From Oehlia diaphana (taxonomy: Eukaryota; Glomeromycota; Glomeromycetes; Glomerales; Glomeraceae): a DNA stretch of 48,299 bases. The notes under the pieces are model-generated. The model was given only the letters and a program-made list of their open reading frames with translations, was not told where the DNA came from and ran no database searches. The position numbers were made by a program, and so were the translations under genes. Below are positions 48,099-48,299 of the stretch, piece by piece. Where the stretch lies: NCBI GenBank assembly GCA_003833135.1, contig QZLH01000686.1:1-48299 (forward strand), given 5' to 3'. Numbering within the stretch: the first letter of the stretch is position 1; each line of letters starts with the position of its first letter.

Positions 48099-48235
48099 GT
48101 TCATTCGTTATCCTTTTTCATTATTAGAAATTTTCTCAAGAAAATCTTTTTGTAACACATAATAAATTAAATAATGTTTGCCCCCTTAAACAAGGGTCTG
48201 ATCACGTGTTTTCCGTTTTAAAAAAATTGGGGGGT

Positions 48236-48299
<64 letters not shown>
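45986..48299. other. AT-rich non-coding interval to the contig end
   Basis: No gene supported. Contents: a 15-nt match to the DENN intron palindrome (46107-46121), a two-copy GTGTCAG.AAGGT repeat separated by an A23/T20 hairpin (46584-46720), and small direct repeats (CTAATGGGTTTAT at about 47298-47322). There is also a T run at 48044-48095. The sequence ends in an unbroken A run, probably an assembly end. Confidence 0.5.
46584..46720. repeat. Two-copy repeat around an A-run/T-run hairpin
   Basis: GTGTCAGCAAGGTTGAATTT (46585) and GTGTCAGAAAGGTGAAATTT (46667) are diverged direct copies. Each is followed by TTGGTCTTTA and an A run. Between them a run of about 23 A is followed directly by about 20 T, which can fold as a perfect hairpin. 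Confidence 0.55.

Overview
The window looks like nuclear DNA of an arbuscular mycorrhizal fungus (Glomeromycotina, Rhizophagus-like). The evidence is very AT-rich intergenic DNA with long A/T homopolymers, many short (about 60-110 nt) AT-rich introns, fungal housekeeping genes, and lineage-typical TKL-type kinase genes with an N-terminal zinc-ribbon-like module ahead of an EWIPYNQF/GxGGFATVYSA kinase N-lobe. The species assignment is an inference. Exon coordinates below were worked out by hand from splice sites, frame continuity and protein family similarity.

Layout: 1-542, 3' part of a retroelement-type aspartic protease. 543-6300, gene-poor, with decayed coding fragments, including a Ser/Pro-rich broken gene at 2539-3192. 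6369-9955 (minus), a six-exon kinase gene with five zinc-ribbon/N-lobe units and one C-lobe. 9956-15923, about 6 kb of non-coding DNA with a 308-bp PIF/Harbinger-like MITE. 15924-20513 (minus), an 18-exon Vps3/TGFBRAP1 gene (CORVET tethering subunit). 20757-22388 (plus), gamma-SNAP. 23015-25090 (minus), a six-transmembrane voltage-gated K+ channel. 25285-25550 (plus), the tiny two-exon NOP10 gene. 26069-28779 (minus), a DENND11/LCHN-type DENN protein. 28987-41020 (plus), a giant CSF1/BLTP1 bridge-like lipid transfer protein of about 3,460 aa. 42110-45105 (plus), a second kinase array with four zinc-ribbon/N-lobe units and one C-lobe. 45142-45985, a degenerate satellite. The rest is AT-rich DNA up to an apparent contig end.

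Two observations stand out. First, the two kinase genes, on opposite strands at the two ends of the window, share an unusual design. Every internal exon is the same chimeric cassette (second half of helix C, beta4-beta5, new zinc ribbon, glycine loop, VAxK strand, first half of helix C). All cassettes are bounded by phase-0 introns and only the last is joined to a C-lobe. The result is a chain of N-lobes on one catalytic C-lobe, with the canonical glycine loop and catalytic residues best kept in the terminal unit. Second, two introns (in the Vps3/TGFBRAP1 and CSF1 genes) have U12-type AT-AC signatures: an ATATCCTT 5' splice site, an ATCCTTAAT branch site and an AC 3' end. A GC-AG intron is also present.

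The central block (15.9-41.0 kb) is rich in membrane-traffic genes: CORVET subunit, gamma-SNAP, DENN protein and bridge-like lipid transfer protein. Several of them, and NOP10 with the K+ channel, are arranged head to head with short shared promoters (about 190-245 bp).
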